Shown here: one piece after another, positions 1-12,399 of the stretch | Position numbering within the stretch: the first letter of the stretch is position 1 | Layout: each line of letters starts with the position of its first letter | Origin: Plectrocnemia conspersa | Taxonomy: Eukaryota; Arthropoda; Insecta; Trichoptera; Polycentropodidae | Direction of reading: 5' to 3' | DNA: 64,000 nucleotides | NCBI GenBank assembly: GCA_009617715.1 | Contig: VTFK01000073.1 | Coordinates: forward strand, 868,001-932,000 | Position numbers and translations under genes: made by a program | Notes under the pieces: model-generated | Told to the model about the DNA's origin: nothing | The model's input: the letters and a program-made list of their open reading frames with translations, nothing else | Databases searched by the model: none

Positions 1-34
1 AGGAGGAGGCAATCTCATCTGGCTCAGCTGCTCT
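1..34 (-). other. possible exon edge at window start (weak)
   Basis: On the minus strand the sequence reads TTTCACAG followed by 34 bases of more balanced composition that run off the window; these are open as R-A-A-E-P-D-E-I-A-S-S if read from the first base. That could be a 3' splice site and the start of an exon. It does not match the residues expected to follow the dpr exon at 5013-5143 (V-S-W-I-R), so it would have to be another exon or chance. The pyrimidine tract before the AG is poor. Confidence 0.15.
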
Positions 35-744
35 CTGTGAAATTAATTACGTTTTAATATTTTCCTTCGTTAGGTTTGCTTCTATATGTATAAAATCATT
101 ATTTAATGTTTAGATACATATGTTTGTATACCATCGTGAATTTTAATTAAATTTTGCTTTAAATATTATAATTTTATTACAATAAATTTCATACAATCGC
201 AATATAATGATTTTAGCTATATACTTAGGTATATATTGTAAATTGTGATATATAAATACCATATTGTAATATTTTTATTTTATCATATCGATGACCATAA
301 ATATTAAGTTTTGGGTGACATGATTTAATTATCTTATAGAATTTTATATATTTACGTATAAGCTCTAAAGCATTATTTTAAAAATACATATTTACAAGTG
401 ATTAACTGAAGAATAGACAGCAGATAGAAAAAATTAAAGAATAATTGTGGATACTTCCTCTAAATTTATAAGGCGATTTTAAATGCTAAAAATCAACCTG
501 GACCCGATACTGATACCTAAATTACATACATATATTCGTAGAAATAAGTTGTAAAATACGAATTTAATAAACATATATCAAACTGATCTACCAGTGTTAT
601 AAAGTCTCATCACTCGGCTTCCAAATCCGAAACTGCAGTTGTTTATCTCAATTAAAAAATAATTTGTTACAGGTACAGTAACTTATGAACCATCTTGTAT
701 TATTCGTCGTAACTCGAATTATACTGTACCCGCATCTAATTTGT
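35..744. other. A+T-rich noncoding stretch
   Basis: No open frame with family similarity, no splice-flanked segment and no recognisable repeat is seen. If the dpr reading of the exon at 5013-5143 is right, this lies in the intron downstream of it. Confidence 0.5.
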
Positions 745-1300
745 ATAAAACTCCTACACATACGGATCATCACCGCTTAAAAGCAACCACGTAAATTGGA
801 TCCGTAAACCGCATCGCGAATTCACGTAACGTACACACTCGCACGTATCAAGAAATCTGAAGCACGGCCCTTTGATCAATTTGATCAGTTTTTGCTGTGA
901 TCACATGTATGAGCGAATATCAAAGGTGACGCACGTACAACACGCGAACATGTTCTAGGTTAACGCCCTTGTACACTAATACCCTTTTGTTAAGGGATAT
1001 TGTGTGAGTGTGATCAAGGGATTCCACGAAACGTAAATCCCACCGCTGATTGCGCGGCGAATCCTAACATTGTTTTTGATCAACATCGTCGATTGCGGGC
1101 GAAAGTGTATCGAAAACGAACGACGTCGGGTCCAATTTGTTACAAAGGTCCGACCCCGTGCAAAGGGTCCGCACTCGAACACAGTAAAACCTTTATTCCG
1201 GTGCACCGATAAAAACTCGCCCCGATTCCCTTTGGTCCCGATAAGCAGCGGAAACCCGTTGATCACACGAAAGAAGGACTATCCAAACATCTCTGCGGCT
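745..1300. other. GC-richer noncoding island, candidate regulatory
   Basis: Base composition shifts sharply from the flanking deserts to near-balanced sequence with many CpG steps. Open frames of 70-102 codons occur here on both strands, but they overlap each other, and none shows a protein family motif or exon-like borders, so I read them as by-products of composition. A TTGATCAATTTGATCAGTTTTTGCTGTGATCA cluster of TGATCA-type sites lies near 870-905 and recurs around 1075-1085 and 1258-1266. Inference: a conserved noncoding or enhancer-type element in a large intron. Confidence 0.35.
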
Positions 1301-3049
1301 AAATTGATTGTTATACAGGATGCTGCAAAGCAAATAAATATATATAAAAAAATATTTTATATTTTAAATATTAACTAAAAAAATATTTCTTAAAGATTGA
1401 TTTGATACAATGTAGTTTTATTACTAGTAAAAAAAATATTTCTTTATTACAATATAATATATTGACTAACAAAAATTTACGGATATTTATAGCAATGTTA
1501 AAAAAATCAGAGGGATATATAAAGGCAATGTCAAGATGAGCTTAATATTTTGTTGAAATTCACTCATTAGCTCCATTCTCAAAAGAAATATTTTTGTTGC
1601 TTCTTTGATTCTTACTGGAAGCAATGAATTTATATTATGTTTTCACTAATATAATTTGCCTAACTCATCCGGTTAAAATGTATCAAATAATTGATTTACG
1701 ATTTCACTGCCCAGTTTCAGTAAAGTTATATTTGTTCACAAACGGATTGCCTGGTACGCATATTTCCACATGATCAGAGATTAAGAGAAATGTGCCGTCG
1801 TATTTTTGGACAAAATACTACAATATATAAAATAAATTAACCCAAACCCAAACCTTATCAAAACGAATTAACCTAATAAAAATCTAAAACTATTCATTAG
1901 GTAAAGTTAAGTTAATTAGCTTAGGTTAGGTTTGGGTTTGAGCAGAATATACATGTTTCGCAACTGTTAAATTTAGTTACAATGACAGTTTAGAGCAACA
2001 TATGATTTACTACGTAATCGCAAAGTAAGTGTCGTTTCTTTAATGAAACAAAAAAAATATTATTAAATTTTTAATTTAATTTTATTGATTAAATTTTTTT
2101 CTTAAGATATAAGCCATTCCTATCTCTGTAATATTTTTAAATTTTATTAACATAAATGTCAATCGGTAAAAATGTATTAAAATATGATTTCACTAAAACG
2201 TCAGTGAAAATATAACTTCATTGGTAATATATATTCACTATAATATTTACCTAATAGATTTGTCCAAAGATTATACGTTTATCCTGCAATAATAACTATA
2301 ATTGTAAAAAAAGCAAAGAAAAATTTTATTCTTATTGAATTACAAAAAACAGCAAATTTACAGAAAAAGGAGAAAGGTATCAAATTAGTTATACATCCTT
2401 TTAAATGTTATATAGACTAAATGAACTTTTCCAAACTTTTCCAACCTGATATGAAGACTATTAACAAAATATAATAGACTGCAATAAAATATTTTTTTTA
2501 CATTTATCTAGCAGTTTATGTAATAATCAATCAAAAAATAACTTAAGTTCCATTTAAAATCTATTTTATCAACAACTGACACCGATTGTTTTTATTTTAT
2601 AGCACATGGTTTATAATATAAACCACAACGACCAAGTTATCGAGCTGATATAAAATTGAAAAAAAATTAATGCTACGAACTATTAAATTATTTTAATGAA
2701 AATAAATATTTTTGTAAAGTAAATTTTATAATTATTTGGTAAAATATACAAATTGTGAATATAGGCTAAACAGATTTTTGCTTAATAACAAACAATTTTT
2801 ATTGAATATATTAATAAATTTAATAACACATCTTGCTAATATTTATTTTATGTAGGTTTGTCTTTAAACAAAATATTTAGTATCATGAATAATTAATTAT
2901 TTCACAAAATAATATTTATAGCTATAAAAAAATCAAAAGGTATTACCTAATATATATTTAAATCATTTAAGTTGACTATTATAGTTCTCACTATAAATTT
3001 TCATGTACCATTTATTATTATCCAAGTCTTCTCTTACATGATGTAAAAT
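1301..3049. other. A+T-rich desert
   Basis: Long A/T runs and no coding signal. The only structure noticed is the imperfect inverted repeat at 1837-1942, listed separately. Confidence 0.5.
1837..1942. repeat. imperfect inverted repeat with TTAGG-like tracts
   Basis: The left arm contains AACCCAAACCCAAACC and the right arm GGTTAGGTTTGGGTTTG; the flanking ATTAACCTAA and TTAGGTAAAG segments also pair partly. The arms resemble degenerate insect telomere-type repeat (TTAGG)n. It may be the end of a small fold-back element or an interstitial telomere-like patch; no target duplication was identified. Confidence 0.45.
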
Positions 3050-3370
3050 AAAATCTCAAGATGTTTAAAAAAGGTACGCGGCTAGGGATTCGAGGGGATT
3101 ACAAGAAATATATTCCATGTCAGGTGTTCACAGATTAGGTGATGAGGGAATGTCATGACGATTTCATAAGCGAAAGTACCTTAGGGGCTATGTGTAGTAA
3201 TAATATATGTATTTGTATGAAATAAAATAAAGGTAATATTAAAATTATAATATTGTTATCGCGCATTCGATCGAGGACGTGAATACACTCGAAGGAGGTT
3301 GCGGCGGCAACTTAAGCCTTTAAGTAAGGCCTAAAGGGCTTCGAGGATTACGGCGTAACCCTCTTATTTA
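3050..3370. other. GC-richer noncoding island
   Basis: Two patches of balanced composition (about 3060-3190 and 3255-3365) separated by A+T-rich sequence. The second contains a short inverted pair, AAGCCTTT and AAAGGGCTT. Neither strand shows an exon of the Dpr type or any recognised protein. Candidate regulatory DNA by composition only. Confidence 0.3.
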
Positions 3371-3904
3371 ATATGGAATATAATTAATTATGAATGTGGA
3401 AGATTAAAATAGCGAAGTTATCCAGATTTAATCGTGTTAAGATTCGTGTGAGTCTTTGCCAGAAAATAATTATTATGTAGTTTTTTTATGGCTTTAAAAT
3501 TTATAGATATCTTATTATAATGACAAAAGCTTACTAGAAAACAGTTTTAAGAGATTTTTTAATTATTGATTTTTATATATGAATAAAATCCGTTTTATCT
3601 AAGATACTCCCACGCATTAAGATGTCATCTAAAATGTTCGCTAAAAAATTACCATGATTTTCCGGCAAATTTCACAAAGAAGTAAAAAAAATAAAGACAA
3701 ACTCTTCCGAGCAGAGGCAAAACATTTTTTTCACTGACCTTTTTCTTAATCGCGGTATTACGAGCATAATTTAATTTTCTGCCTTGGACCCTTGACAAAT
3801 ATTCCGGTTCTTTATTACACCCTGCATATTAAATTACTTGTCGTATCTCAAATAAAATTTGGTAACGCCGTCGCCGAGGTCAGAAATGATTTAAAATTAT
3901 AATT

Positions 3905-3972
3905 ACACCGTAATGGCGGCGATATTTTTAATTTATTCAACGACGCCCCCTTATCGCGACCGCCATAATGCA
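3905..3972. promoter_or_regulatory. paired ATGGCGGC motifs in inverted orientation (PHO/YY1-like)
   Basis: TAATGGCGGCGATA at about 3911-3924 and its near inverse TATCGCGACCGCCATAA at about 3952-3968 face each other across some 25 bases. ATGGC/GCCAT is the core of the PHO/YY1 binding site, and paired GCCAT sites are typical of insect Polycomb response elements. Only the motif pair is seen; the function is inference. Confidence 0.3.
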
Positions 3973-5012
3973 ATTTTTCTCTTGACGTTTTCGTTATGCG
4001 ATAGCTTATCACAATCGGTTAAGTTCAGCTGGTACACAATATTTATAGTAAGTACATAAATACAATAACTTGTATAAAATAAAATAAATACCTTAAAATA
4101 TATATGAGTAGAGTTCAAACTAATATAAATATGTTTATTATATTCCAAGAATTAATTAAAAAGTTTTTTACAGATTATTTAAAAAATAATACTGTCAAAA
4201 TATTTGCACATTCTTGTCACAATTATAATGGAATGTATAAATTAAAATCTGTACTTTGTTGCAAAATTATTAAGATAGGTTTGGTTAACGAAAAACAAAC
4301 AAACATCAGACTCATAAATATATATTTAAAATTTAGATCAGTCGTCTCCTTACTATTAGATGTCAATATATAAATCTATCAAATCATTATATTTATTTTG
4401 AAATTAAATAAAATTTATAAGAAAACTTTTAAATAACCATTACTTCCTTGAGTTGCTAAAACGATATATTAATATACAATGCTGTATTTTATTAGACCTA
4501 TCTATTGTAAAAAAAAAGTAACATTTTCATGTGAATAGTAAATTCAGCCTTACCTAAAGAAATTATTTATTTATCTTAGATATACAAATAAAATTTAATT
4601 GTATACATATTACATATATTATTATAATATAGCGGATACATAATATTTTCGTACCATATGTCAGTATATATGCTTTAGCTTTGAGAAATTATAGAATATC
4701 TCTTTATTTTTTATATCCATATTTTATAAAGGGACTTCAGATAAAAAAACATTTTTATCAATTTAAAATAAACACATTATTTATTTAGCAAAATATGACG
4801 ATCGAGACAATTTCATTCGGCATTGCGAATAATAATGAGATGTTTTTGCGTACCTGTTAGTTCCTCTTTAGATGAATATAATCTGCTTGATAAAAATACT
4901 GTTTTTGTGTCTATTCAATTTTAAAAAAAATGTCTAAAACATATATGTTTTTTCTGCGTTGTTGTATGTGTTTGAGAAGGTTGTGCGTAAAAAAAATAAT
5001 GTTTGTACTTAC

Positions 5013-5143
5013 TGCCCTGTCAGCAAGGTTTCGTACTCTACAGTGAAGATAGGCAGTTTGGCCAACGGCCGCTGTCACCTCTCTTTTTGTGGAGTTGTCA
5101 AAATATGGCTGCTGGAAAGGGTCCCAGCTAGCCGCGCTCGCAC
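5013..5143 (-). CDS. internal exon of a Dpr-family Ig protein (dpr4/dpr5-like), partial gene
   Basis: Minus-strand exon of 131 bp. The acceptor is TTCCAG just beyond 5143 and the donor is GTAAGT at 5012-5007. The exon starts with two bases completing a split codon (phase 1 intron; Gly if the previous exon ends in G), then 43 codons, and ends in phase 0. Key residues are P-Y-F-D-N-S-T near residue 12, then R-E-V-T-A-A-V-G-Q-T-A-Y-L-H-C and R-V-R-N-L-A-D-R-A. This is the start of Ig domain 1 of Dpr proteins; the Cys is the first half of the Ig disulfide. The family continues V-S-W-I-R-K-R-D, which must come from the next exon and is not found between 1 and 5012. Dprs are small membrane-anchored two-Ig neuronal proteins that bind DIP partners in synaptic matching (established in Drosophila). 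Assignment within the family to dpr4/5 rests on the residues R-E-V-T-A-A-V-G and A-D-R-A and is less certain than the family itself. Confidence 0.93.
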
Positions 5144-5237
5144 CTGGAATTATAAAATATATTGTACAATATATAAAATGTTTGGGTCTGAATCAATCAT
5201 TTCACCCCAAATAAAAGGTTCAATCTGGCTTTATTAT

Positions 5238-5285
5238 TTGAGTCAGCAAATAACCAATATTTATATTGGTTATTTGCTGACTCAA
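5238..5285. repeat. perfect 23 bp inverted repeat, 2 bp loop
   Basis: The left arm TTGAGTCAGCAAATAACCAA plus TAT is matched exactly by the inverse right arm, with only TT between them. In the minus-strand transcript this hairpin lies 95-142 nt upstream of the 3' splice site of the Dpr exon. It could be a fold-back insertion, a recent palindromic duplication or an intronic RNA hairpin. Confidence 0.9.
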
Positions 5286-5344
5286 TTGCACCAATTTTAG
5301 AAGTTCCAGAATTAAAGATCACAGTTATTTATTAAGTGTCATAA

Positions 5345-5364
5345 GTCAATAAACGTTTATTGAC
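5345..5364. repeat. perfect 20 bp palindrome
   Basis: GTCAATAAAC is followed directly by its inverse GTTTATTGAC. It lies 60 bp from the larger palindrome at 5238-5285. ATAAAC/GTTTAT resembles a forkhead or Hox-type core, so a dimeric protein site is one reading; chance in A+T-rich DNA is another. Confidence 0.7.
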
Positions 5365-5399
5365 ATTTTTAGCGCATTAGTCGCACGTTAAATGTCCGA

Positions 5400-6169
5400 T
5401 GGGATACATGTTCCGAGAAAAATCTTTATTTACTAAAGCAGTAAAAAAATCTTATTCTTAAAATTATTTTAGTTTATGTATTATACATTTGCAATATTTT
5501 TTTTAATCTATGATAAATAATCGGAAAGTGAAAGTATAATTTTTTTATTTTGAGATTCACTTATAACATTATAACATTATTATTTAATTATGTTTTGTAA
5601 CTATCCAAATCCAATTTTAATAACTTACTAACATTTAGTGTCGTTCACAAAAAAAAATCAAACGTTAAAGAAGGATGTAATAAGAATGGAAAAAAATACA
5701 GAAAGAAAAAATTACGCGTTACACATGGAAAGAACTACACAAGCGAAAAATTACACACGCAACAATTTCACATTCTTTAGTTATTATATTTAACCCTTTC
5801 GGTGTGCATATAAAATATCAAAAGAAGAACAACAAATGTTCATTTCTTTCATTAAACTCTCATATGCCTATATATCTTATAAAGTTTTATATTTTTTTTA
5901 TAGACTAAAAAGCATATATTTATAATAATTTAGTCTTTCAATATACACATTTTATATATATAAAGTATTTAGATTAATTTATAATAATAATCTGATCAAA
6001 TTTGATTTTTGTTTAAAAAAAATAGTAAGATTTTTATTATTTAATAAATTCTTATTATATATATACACTACTATAAATCACTACAAATCGGCTTAATGTT
6101 TATATTCCCTAATAATATTATTGCCAAACCATTATATTTTTTCAAACAATAAACTCTCGAAAATTCGTA
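5400..6169. other. A+T-rich noncoding stretch
   Basis: Simple A/T-rich sequence with no coding signal or repeat that I can identify. Confidence 0.5.
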
Positions 6170-6580
6170 TATCTTTATGGATGGCAACCCAAAAATCGCT
6201 GCGTCAGATGAGCGGCCCCACATTAGGGATTTCTATCACAGACGGCAATAAAAATTTGGTCAATCAAAATATATATAAAAAATTCAGACATTATTATTCT
6301 GAGGATCTCCTGCGCGTACCCACCTTTATTCATCGGGAATTTGGAATTTTCTTTTGTTTCGAAACAATATCCCATGGACGTTTTCCCCTCATCCCCTGCG
6401 GGATTCTGCGTCTCGTCTCCGTGAAGGCTGTATGCAAATCAGTCCTCTCGACAAGGGTACAAATTTATTAGGGAATAAGAGGGACATTAATGAGAGGGAC
6501 ACTAATGACATCTCCCTTGACAAATTATTTAAGAAAAAAATAATCTCATTAGAGCGATAGATGCGCCTTCCAATGTTCAA
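6170..6580. other. GC-richer noncoding island, candidate regulatory
   Basis: Balanced, CpG-containing block. Frames on both strands stay open over about 60-116 codons, but they overlap and match no family. It contains an exact octamer ATGCAAAT at 6432-6439 (POU-factor type site) and three copies of a GAGGGACA-like unit around 6478-6505 (AGAGGGACATTAATGAGAGGGACACTAATGAC), the clearest internal structure. Confidence 0.35.
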
Positions 6581-8689
6581 TTAAATATTATATTTTGCCT
6601 GAAGCGAAGAAATTTTCTCACCAATTCGTATTTCAATATGTATTAGCTTAATTATTATTGGAAGCTTCGTTGTATCTCTTTTTTTAGGAAAATATGTTTT
6701 TCTCGTCGTGTTTCTTTCTTGTCGCAAAATCAGCTTATCTTTCCGTGTAAGAAGCGAACAAGCATTGTATTTCGTTAATTGGGAATAATCCCAAGAAATA
6801 CGAATTTTACGCGAAGGTGAATGTAAATAATAATAAAATTGTTTCCGTCGTTTAAATTTATTACTTGTTTATTTTGCTCGATATAGATACATTATTAAAA
6901 TTAACAAGAACTCAGATTTTAAATATTACAAATAAAATGCTGTTAACTTATTTATTAGGAATGATTCACTTCTAAAAACCTAATATGATAGTAATTTAGA
7001 AGCTGTTAAATATTTCGTTTTATTTATGTTCAAAGTAATGATACAAGATTAGTAGATAGGAACAACTTATTTTACTGTTAATTATGTAAAGGTCTGCGTG
7101 ACATAACCAGGCCTCTAATATTATATGTATATCAAAATTGTACTTTTTATAATGTGATCCGTTTTCTTAAAACCATAAAACTAAACGGTTGCTGGAATAA
7201 TTTGCGATTGTTTTTGTTTATAGAAATTCATTTATAGACAGGAAAAATGTGTCAAAATTGCGTTTTAAATTTAAAGCAGTAAAGATTATTGTAAAAAAAT
7301 TAGTGAGAAATAATTTGTTGTAACTGACGAACTCATTCTAAGAAATCAAGAAAAAAATAATTTTGCTAAGCGTTTACTAATCGACTTATTTTATAATTAA
7401 TGAATTTATAATTAAAAGGAATAGCAACAAGACATTTTTTTTATAACGATATAGACAAAAAACTCGTTTTCAAATGCATCAAAATTCATGTTAAATTATG
7501 TTGATAAAAAGTCCGATAATATATTTGCAACTAACTATATTATATCCCTTGTAGTAAAAAATAAACGAAGAAATTTTGAGAAACTGAACTAGTCACTGAC
7601 GTTAACCAGATATTTTATCCAGTATAAAAAAACAACAATTATCTTGTTGAGATTATCTCATGTACAATTCATTGTTTAGATTGGCTTCTTTATGTAGAAG
7701 TTCTACTTGTAATAAACGAAACCCTAATTCATGACACAAAGGCTGCAGAACTAAAATGATTATAATTACGAAATGTTCCCGGTGTTACAAAGGGCTCATC
7801 TCGTTCAATACATTTGTATGTGATATATTGTTTTCTTAGGAATAATTTATAAGAAAATCAGTGAAGGTGTTTCAAGTAGTAAACATGAGATACACCACTG
7901 AAAAGTGAGTTATATATTTATACATATGCCTTATTATTTTTTGCTTAAATTATTTATTTTCTACTGTTCTTATTTTATATTTTTCTAATATTATATCATT
8001 TTATATATTGTTGGATTTTCAAATTACTATTTATATATTTACAAGATCGTAAAAATAACATTATGATTGTTGAATCAAATTTAGCATTTAATACATCATT
8101 CCATTTAATAAAAAGGTTTTGTGTGTATTGTATTACATATAATATTTTTAACGTACACATATCTAGTGTCAATTCTATTCAAATTGGAATGGCACAATGT
8201 GTAATAATATTATATCCATGTCACTTAAGACGCTGGTAACGATCCATTTGTATACAATCACCTTGTTTACATCCAATTATATTCACAAACACAGCTCTAT
8301 ATCATATTAATATGAACAGATACTTCAATATAAATATGAATCATTAATAAATTATTATATCTGTGACAAAATATATAGATATTTGAAGCATAATAGTTAT
8401 TAATAATAATATGAATAACAATACATGCATACCATTACAATTGAAACATATTTTAAAATGAGAAGTATTTATTTAAAAAATGAATTGCTAAACTTCTAAA
8501 ATTATTTTAGCTAACTTCGGTAATGTAATTTTATTATTAAAAATAATAAATTAGTTTTAAAAGGGTATCAGATTTGATTTTTATTATTTTAAAATTCATA
8601 CTTTTCATACACTATCATAATTAATAATTATATTAAGATTGCAGTTTGATGCAAAATGTGTAAATATTAGTTGATTTTTAAAATCGTTA
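6581..8689. other. A+T-rich desert
   Basis: No coding frame, repeat family or splice-flanked segment recognised. Confidence 0.5.
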
Positions 8690-8885
8690 ATATATAAACT
8701 TACTAGCACGAGAGACGCCGACTATTGACCTAAAAGACATCTCATATAAACCTTAGTGCTTATCAACTTCTATCGTAACTGGGAGATTGAAATTAGTGAT
8801 TATTATGTAATTATAATTCCGATAGATTTTCCTAATCTCACGATTGAATTAAAATCTAGTTAAGTCGTACATGTTAGGTATTAAA
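8690..8885 (+). mobile_element. SINE family 1, copy A (degenerate)
   Basis: Aligns by eye over its length with 23125-23370. Shared blocks include GACTATTGACCTAAAAGAC versus GACTATTAACCTGAAAGAC, ACCTTAGTG followed by ATCAA, GATTGAAATTAGT, and the 3' block with GATTTTCC then GTCGTACAT. The tRNA-like head is more decayed than in copy B. It ends in AATAATAATAATA-like sequence, consistent with a SINE tail. Confidence 0.75.
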
Positions 8886-8889
8886 AATT

Positions 8890-11800
8890 CAATAATAATA
8901 ATAGGCTTCTATAGCGCATAAACAATATATTATATATTTGAAGAAATAAAAATACTTAAAATATAAATGAAAGTAAATATTCATTGTATACTAAATACTA
9001 TAAAAAATTTTCAAGCAAGATTTTTCAAAAACCTTACGAATAAACCTTATCGACATGAAAGTAAACTCTTTTAATTTGTAAAAATTCAGTTGATAAAAAT
9101 AAAGCTCAAAGGAACAAAAAACAAATTTTAACTGAAGAGTACATTTCATTTTTAATAAAGAGTAAATTTATATAAGATAGAAATATTTTTGGTTTTAGGG
9201 GGTAATGAATCTAAAAAATTATTACTAAAAAATCATAATTAATTTAGGCACACATTATTATTTATAAAAAATGGTAAAATATATATGTATATATATAAGC
9301 ATAATTTTTATTAAAAAATCATAAGATATTTATTTTTGAAGTTCTGTATAAGCGATAGTGAAATATTTGAGATTTTAAAATAGTAATCACAGTTTTTGTA
9401 ATAAATTTCAAAATAACTTTTACATTAACATTAAACAACAAATTTGAAAACATGTGTATGTGTAAAAAATTAACAAATATTTGTATAAATAATACAGATT
9501 TAATTTGGTTTAGTTATTATTTAGAAAATATATAATAAAACACTCAAATTATATTAAGTATATTTTAAATAAAAAGATGTTCTTAAAAAACGTTTAAAAC
9601 TGTTTTCTTTTAGATATTTGATATTTACAACATAATAAGAATAAGAATAACAAAAAAAAAAAATGTAAAATATATCTGTTCATGAGCAATACTTTATAGT
9701 ATTTGTAAAAATGTTAATAAACATATCTCATAATTAAAATAATCAATTTATGACTTAAGAAATGTTTTTTTTGTTAAAAATTTAATGTTAAAGCGTTAGT
9801 CCAATGCATTACCAAGAGGTAAATCAAATCAGTAATACTATATAGTAAGATAACAGTCTAAATTTTTTTTTTAATATTTATAAGTTTTTTATGTTGTAAT
9901 TATTTTAGAAATTATTTAAAAAATATATATAATACATCAAGTTATATACCCAGTTTACTTGATCACTGGTCTAAAATTAATAAATAAGTATAGATAAAAG
10001 AATTGGTAGGATATTAGTTGAATTATTGTTAACGATATTACATTTGCTCAATGAAGCAGATAACATAATATTACAAAAGTTTGTAAGGCGATGAGAGTAA
10101 TATTATATAAAAATATATTTACTTATAATATATAATTATAAAAGTATGCATGAATAATCAAAATGTTAAGATTTTAAAAAATTAAGGAAATTAGTAAGAA
10201 AATATTATGTTACCGTAGTATTTCATTGTATTTATTGAGAGACAGATGTGATTTTAATACTTTAAATAAAGATAATTTAAGATTAGCTAGATATAAGAAA
10301 ATAGGACTAAGAACATGAATATGTTGATTATTATGTAAAATTCCCTAGGGTTTAAAAAATAAAAAAATAAAAAAATATGGATTTCTATGATGAAATAAAG
10401 AAACACATCATTATGCTCAAAGAACAACAATTTTAGTTACAATTTATATTTTATTATATATGTATATATATAATATGTTTTATGGATTTTATAAATAGAT
10501 TATTACAAAAAATTAAAATAAACAATAAGTAAAAGGATATTTTATTTATGAATATTTAAAAAACTTAATTCATTTTTTTTTTAAATACGTAAGATAAAAA
10601 AACTAAGAAGGTACATAAGTTTAAGTTTAATTTTGAAAAAATAATAAATTAGGTTTGTACCTATTTTTTATTGTAAAATGTTATAAAAAGTCATTTATTA
10701 ATGCTTAGAATCATCTGTACCTTTTTGGATATAAATCGTGTGTATACATTTTATAAAACTAATGTTTATGGGTACCTTGATTCAAAAACTTGAATACAAT
10801 AAACCTTAAAACATATTTCGACCTAAAATCTGTTTATGATCTATAAATAAAATAAAATATGTTTATTGCCGAATAAAGCTATTTCACTAAATTTCGTATT
10901 AAAATACTAGCATAATAGAGGTAAAATCGAGTTTTATGCATAATTTACAAAATTCAGAACGTCGAGAATTCGGGTCGCAAAATTCTGCGGAAGGTTTACA
11001 AATATTAAAGGATTTAACATTGGGCTCTAGTGTTGAAATATTCACGAGTCAGACATATGTATTTTTAAGTAAGACTTTGAATATTTTATTTGTTTTTGCG
11101 TCCAAACGATCGCATCCTGTGGCAATATCGGCGATATGGGAAAATTCGCCAATAAATTCTATTGATATACCGTAAAGGAGGTGATTTATTAATAACGTAA
11201 TCATAAATTGTAATATTTTCGTTTTTGTTATGGCCGATATATATCTTTTGGTTTTATTTCTAAAAGGCTATTTCGGCAATTGAACCCTTGGCCTAGTGGA
11301 TGTTATCCCATTGATTTACTATCCAATTTAATGCCTTCTACATTCTCACGCAATTTAACATACATAAACACCGTAAAATTTGCGGAGGAAAATATATGTT
11401 ATGTGCATAAAATAACACATATACATAAATGTATATTACCAAGAATATTTATCTTCCGAAAAAATAAAATGTAAATGAAACCAACGAAATGCAAGTGCGT
11501 AAATATGTAAATATATTTTTAACTTTTAGGTTTCTATGTTAATATATTAATATTTTTAATAATTAGTAAATATATACTAAATATTAAAACAAAAATTTAA
11601 CTATTACAATTAAATTATAATATAATACATTTAAAAGGCAAAATATATCACAGTAAATGTTAAAATCTATATTTTTAAAATAATTTTCAAGATTGTTGAA
11701 GTAAAAAACGCGCACTTGTTATTAGAGTCTGGTTTTCTTAAAAATTTACCTATTTTTAAAATTTAAACAGAAGTAAATTATTGACAATACAGTGGCTTGA

Positions 11801-12399
11801 TGTAAAATAGATAATTTATATTTTTTTATGTATTAAATATTTGTTATATTTTACTTTAGTAAATACTTTTAGATTTACTGTAAGGTAACCAAACCTTCAT
11901 TATTACAAATTTTAACATTTATAATTGTCTGAGGTAGATCATAAATTACAAAAAAAATCTTGATTCCGAATAAAAGTGCTATTATTCTACGGTATTTGTC
12001 CAATTTTGTTATAATACAAATATAGAAATTTAATAATATTTTAGATTTGTCGATAGTTTAAATTATATTTTGTGAAAATATAATGTTAAATAAAAAATCT
12101 TGCAAGTTAAAATATCCAAAAAAATGAAATATTTTTACTTATTTTGCGTCTTTGACTGAATCATGATTTATTTTTATAGAAAAATATTTTTAAGTTTTGT
12201 TTCTATTAATTTAATTTAAAAACATGATTAAACTTATTTACCATTTTTTTTTACTTTTTTTATTATATGTTCTAATTTTTTCATTTGACAATCGAAAAGC
12301 TTACTGTGTTATAAATTTGTAGAGCTACCATAGACATGAGTTTTCTTAAGTTTTATTACTCTCTAGAGGACACTTTGTGGCAATTTTTAAGACAGGGCT
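8890..12399. other. large A+T-rich desert
   Basis: About 3.5 kb of extremely A+T-rich sequence. A short, slightly less A+T-rich patch near 10936-11300 holds an open frame of 79 codons with no recognisable domain, in-frame partner or splice border. I see nothing else here. Confidence 0.5.

Noticed and set aside
976..1378. Overlapping open frames of 70-102 codons on both strands
   Set aside because: Mutually overlapping, no family motif, no exon borders; explained by the low stop frequency of the GC-richer island.
5220..5300. Reading the plus-strand 113-codon frame 4959-5300 as a gene
   Set aside because: It is the antisense shadow of the minus-strand Dpr exon plus the palindrome; the Ig-domain reading and splice sites are on the minus strand.
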